A stretch of DNA of 64,000 bases from contig CAXBLT010000014.1 of assembly GCA_963976795.1 (NCBI GenBank), forward strand, positions 1-64,000, given 5' to 3'. The notes under the pieces are model-generated. The model was given only the letters and a program-made list of their open reading frames with translations, did not search any database and was not told where the DNA came from. Both the position numbers and the translations under genes were made by a program. Within the stretch, counting starts at the first letter, position 1. Every line of letters begins with the position of its first letter. Origin of the DNA: UBA7359 sp963976795. GTDB lineage: Bacteria; Pseudomonadota; Gammaproteobacteria; Eutrophobiales; Eutrophobiaceae. This document shows positions 62,071-64,000 of this stretch, piece by piece.

Positions 62071-63858
62071 TTAGTAGACACGTTTCTTTGGTGGGAATAC
62101 ATCAACTTCATCTGTTAGCGTAAACATATGCACAGGTCGATATTCGAAACTGACTTCGCCTTTGTCACTAAACTTAGCCAGAGTATGTTTCATCCAGTTT
62201 TCATCATCACGATCCGGAAAATCTTCTCGGGCGTGACCGCCACGACTTTCCTCACGGTTGTATGCACCATGAATACTAACCATGGCACATCGTAGAAGAT
62301 TATCGAGTTCTAACGTCTCTACCAGATCGGTATTCCAGACCATGCCCTTATCTTCAACCTTCACTTGTGAGAATGAATCCCAAATTTTTGCCATCTCATC
62401 AATACCATGTTTCATGGATTCACCAGTACGGAATACTGCGGCATCGTTTTGCATGGTACGTTGCATGTTACTTCGTATTTCAGCAGTCGGTATTGACCCT
62501 TTGTTATGACGTAATCTATCTAGGCGTTCCAGGCCTTCATCACCGGCGTCAGGCATCGATTTGTGTGCTTGATTAGGTTTTATGTTTTCTGCGCAGTAAT
62601 TAGCAGCTGAGCGTCCGAAAACAATTAAATCGAGCAATGAATTTGAACCCAGACGATTGGCGCCGTGAACTGATACACAAGCCGCTTCACCAATGGCCAT
62701 CAGACCTTCGACAATTGTATCAGGGTCGCCATCTTTCATGGTTACTACCTGTCCATGATAATTGGTTTGTATGCCACCCATGTTGTAATGGACGGTTGGA
62801 ATGACTGGTATTGGTTCTTTAGTGACATCAACACCAGCAAAGATCTCCGCCGATTCCGCTATACCCGGCAAACGTTCATTAATCACTTCTGGTCCCAGAT
62901 GTTCCAGATGTAAGTGGATATGATCTTTATCTTTACCAACACCGCGGCCTTCGCGTATTTCCATGGTCATGGAACGACTAACTACATCTCGTGATGCCAA
63001 GTCTTTTGCAGAAGGGGCGTAACGTTCCATAAAGCGCTCACCTTCAGAGTTGGTGAGATAGCCTCCTTCCCCGCGAACACCTTCGGTAATCAAACAACCT
63101 GAACCGTAAATGCCTGTTGGGTGAAATTGAATAAACTCCATGTCTTGCAATGGCAGACCTGCACGTAGAACCATGCCATTGCCATCACCGGTACAGGTGT
63201 GAGCAGAGGTGGCCGAGAAATAAGAACGACCGTAACCGCCAGTAGCCAATACAACTTGATGTGCTCGAAAACGATGAATCTTTCCATCTTCCAGATTCCA
63301 GGCCATCACACCACGACAGACGCCGTCGACATCCATTATTAAATCAAAAGCAAAGTATTCGATAAAAAACTCTGCTTCGTGCTTTAACGATTGTTGATAA
63401 AGAGTATGCAAGATGGCATGTCCGGTTCTGTCAGCTGCGGCACAGGTACGCTGAGCTGTTCCTTCTCCATAATTAGTGGTCATGCCACCAAAAGGCCGTT
63501 GGTATATTTTCCCTTCTTCCGTCCGGGAGAAAGGCACACCTTGATGTTCTAGTTCAATAACAGCCGGTACAGCCTCGCGACACATGTATTCTATAGCATC
63601 CTGATCGCCAAGCCAGTCAGAACCTTTTACGGTGTCATACATATGCCAACGCCAGTCATCTTTTCCCATATTACCAAGTGAAGCACTCATGCCACCTTGT
63701 GCCGCAACAGTATGGCTACGGGTTGGAAATACTTTGGTGATGCACGCGGTTTTCAATCCTTTTGCGGCCATGCCAAATGTCGCTCTAAGGCCAGCACCAC
63801 CAGCGCCAACGACGACGATGTCGTACTTGTGTTCAATAATTTCGTATGATTTTGTCAT
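62071..63858 (-). CDS. sdhA: Succinate dehydrogenase flavoprotein subunit
   Basis: SdhA oxidises succinate to fumarate with covalently bound FAD. The 595-residue protein has the dinucleotide motif VVVGAGGAGLRA, the flavinylated His in RSHTVAAQGG, substrate-site residues in HPTGIYGSG and SRSMTMEIREGRG, and the C-terminal RPVHMFTLTDEVDVFPPKKRVY end. It is 6 bp after sdhD and begins the catalytic half of the operon. Confidence 0.97.
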   Translation of the reverse strand: MTKSYEIIEHKYDIVVVGAGGAGLRATFGMAAKGLKTACITKVFPTRSHTVAAQGGMSASLGNMGKDDWRWHMYDTVKGSDWLGDQDAIEYMCREAVPAVIELEHQGVPFSRTEEGKIYQRPFGGMTTNYGEGTAQRTCAAADRTGHAILHTLYQQSLKHEAEFFIEYFAFDLIMDVDGVCRGVMAWNLEDGKIHRFRAHQVVLATGGYGRSYFSATSAHTCTGDGNGMVLRAGLPLQDMEFIQFHPTGIYGSGCLITEGVRGEGGYLTNSEGERFMERYAPSAKDLASRDVVSRSMTMEIREGRGVGKDKDHIHLHLEHLGPEVINERLPGIAESAEIFAGVDVTKEPIPVIPTVHYNMGGIQTNYHGQVVTMKDGDPDTIVEGLMAIGEAACVSVHGANRLGSNSLLDLIVFGRSAANYCAENIKPNQAHKSMPDAGDEGLERLDRLRHNKGSIPTAEIRSNMQRTMQNDAAVFRTGESMKHGIDEMAKIWDSFSQVKVEDKGMVWNTDLVETLELDNLLRCAMVSIHGAYNREESRGGHAREDFPDRDDENWMKHTLAKFSDKGEVSFEYRPVHMFTLTDEVDVFPPKKRVY

Positions 63859-63864
63859 TATAAT

Positions 63865-64000
63865 TTACAGCCCTAAATAAATCTTTAACACAGCAATTGC
63901 GGCGCTAAGCCCAGCCAGCAATGCAAGAAACTTGACAAGGATCAGACAAGCAATTTTTTGCCATTCCGATTCGACGTAATCTTCTATTACCACTTGCAGC
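63865..64000 (-). CDS. sdhD: Succinate dehydrogenase membrane anchor SdhD, C-terminal part
   Basis: The last 44 codons of a gene that enters from beyond the right edge. They encode LQVVIEDYVESEWQK and then a hydrophobic helix ILVKFLALLAGLSAAIAVLK, which matches the end of SdhD (VIEDYV motif, final membrane helix). It anchors SdhAB and helps bind heme b and ubiquinone. The stop codon is TAA at 63865-63867. The 5' part and sdhC are not in the window. Confidence 0.85.
   Translation of the reverse strand, partial: LQVVIEDYVESEWQKIACLILVKFLALLAGLSAAIAVLKIYLGL

Overview
The window is a chromosomal segment of a low-GC (roughly 40%) gammaproteobacterium. This rests on gene order: ffs-dnaX-ybaB-recR, tsaE-amiB-mutL-miaA-hfq-hflX-hflK-hflC-yjeT-(hisZ)-purA, rnr-rlmB-rpsF-rpsR-(DUF2232)-rplI-dnaB-alr-radA, corB-corE-ffh, and sdhD-sdhA-sdhB-sdhE. 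Genus cannot be fixed by eye; a free-living aerobe of the Thiotrichales/Methylophaga-like sort would fit, but that is a guess.

Layout. 1-6.7 kb: periplasmic cyclophilin, bioA, the SRP RNA gene, the dnaX-ybaB-recR replication/repair operon, an EamA transporter and a PilZ protein. 6.7-8.3 kb: a coupled M48 membrane protease and small c-type cytochrome. 8.4-22.7 kb: orn, nnr, then the conserved tsaE-to-purA superoperon, broken between amiB and mutL by a higBA toxin-antitoxin module. That module lies between two ~100-bp copies of the mutL 5' end, of which only the downstream copy is the working gene start. 22.8-28.9 kb: accessory metabolism: an unknown membrane protein, an XRE regulator divergent from a giant LplT-PlsC-acyl-ACP-synthetase fusion, and a 3-mercaptopyruvate-type sulfurtransferase. 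29.0-38.6 kb: tRNA-Leu(CAG), a tRNA-Leu-derived fragment, then rnr to radA. 38.6-45.8 kb: PilZ protein, corB, corE, ffh, maeB, dsbB. 45.9-46.6 kb: scrap DNA made of a truncated AEC transporter and a decayed IS110-family transposase.

46.6-58.1 kb: the most unusual region. Eight genes on the minus strand form a Pil-Chp-like chemosensory locus: a repeat protein with an N-terminus that looks like a cysteine-less ISL3-transposase front end, a FIST-like protein, a pseudo-receiver/receiver regulator, a stand-alone receiver, a CheW, a short transducer without a large sensor domain, a 1378-aa ChpA-type CheA, and a receiver-Ser/Thr kinase fusion. No CheR, CheB or pilus structural gene is present in the window. 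I infer an intracellular-sensing phosphorelay that joins His-Asp and Ser/Thr phosphorylation; this is the best candidate here for an undescribed system. The window holds two PilZ proteins elsewhere, which could link to c-di-GMP, but nothing in the sequence ties them to this locus.

58.1-64 kb: an ~880-bp gene-poor stretch, then yheT-ygfZ-sdhE-sdhB-sdhA-sdhD reading leftward, with sdhD cut by the window end. yheT has no ATG, GTG or TTG in frame upstream of its conserved core.
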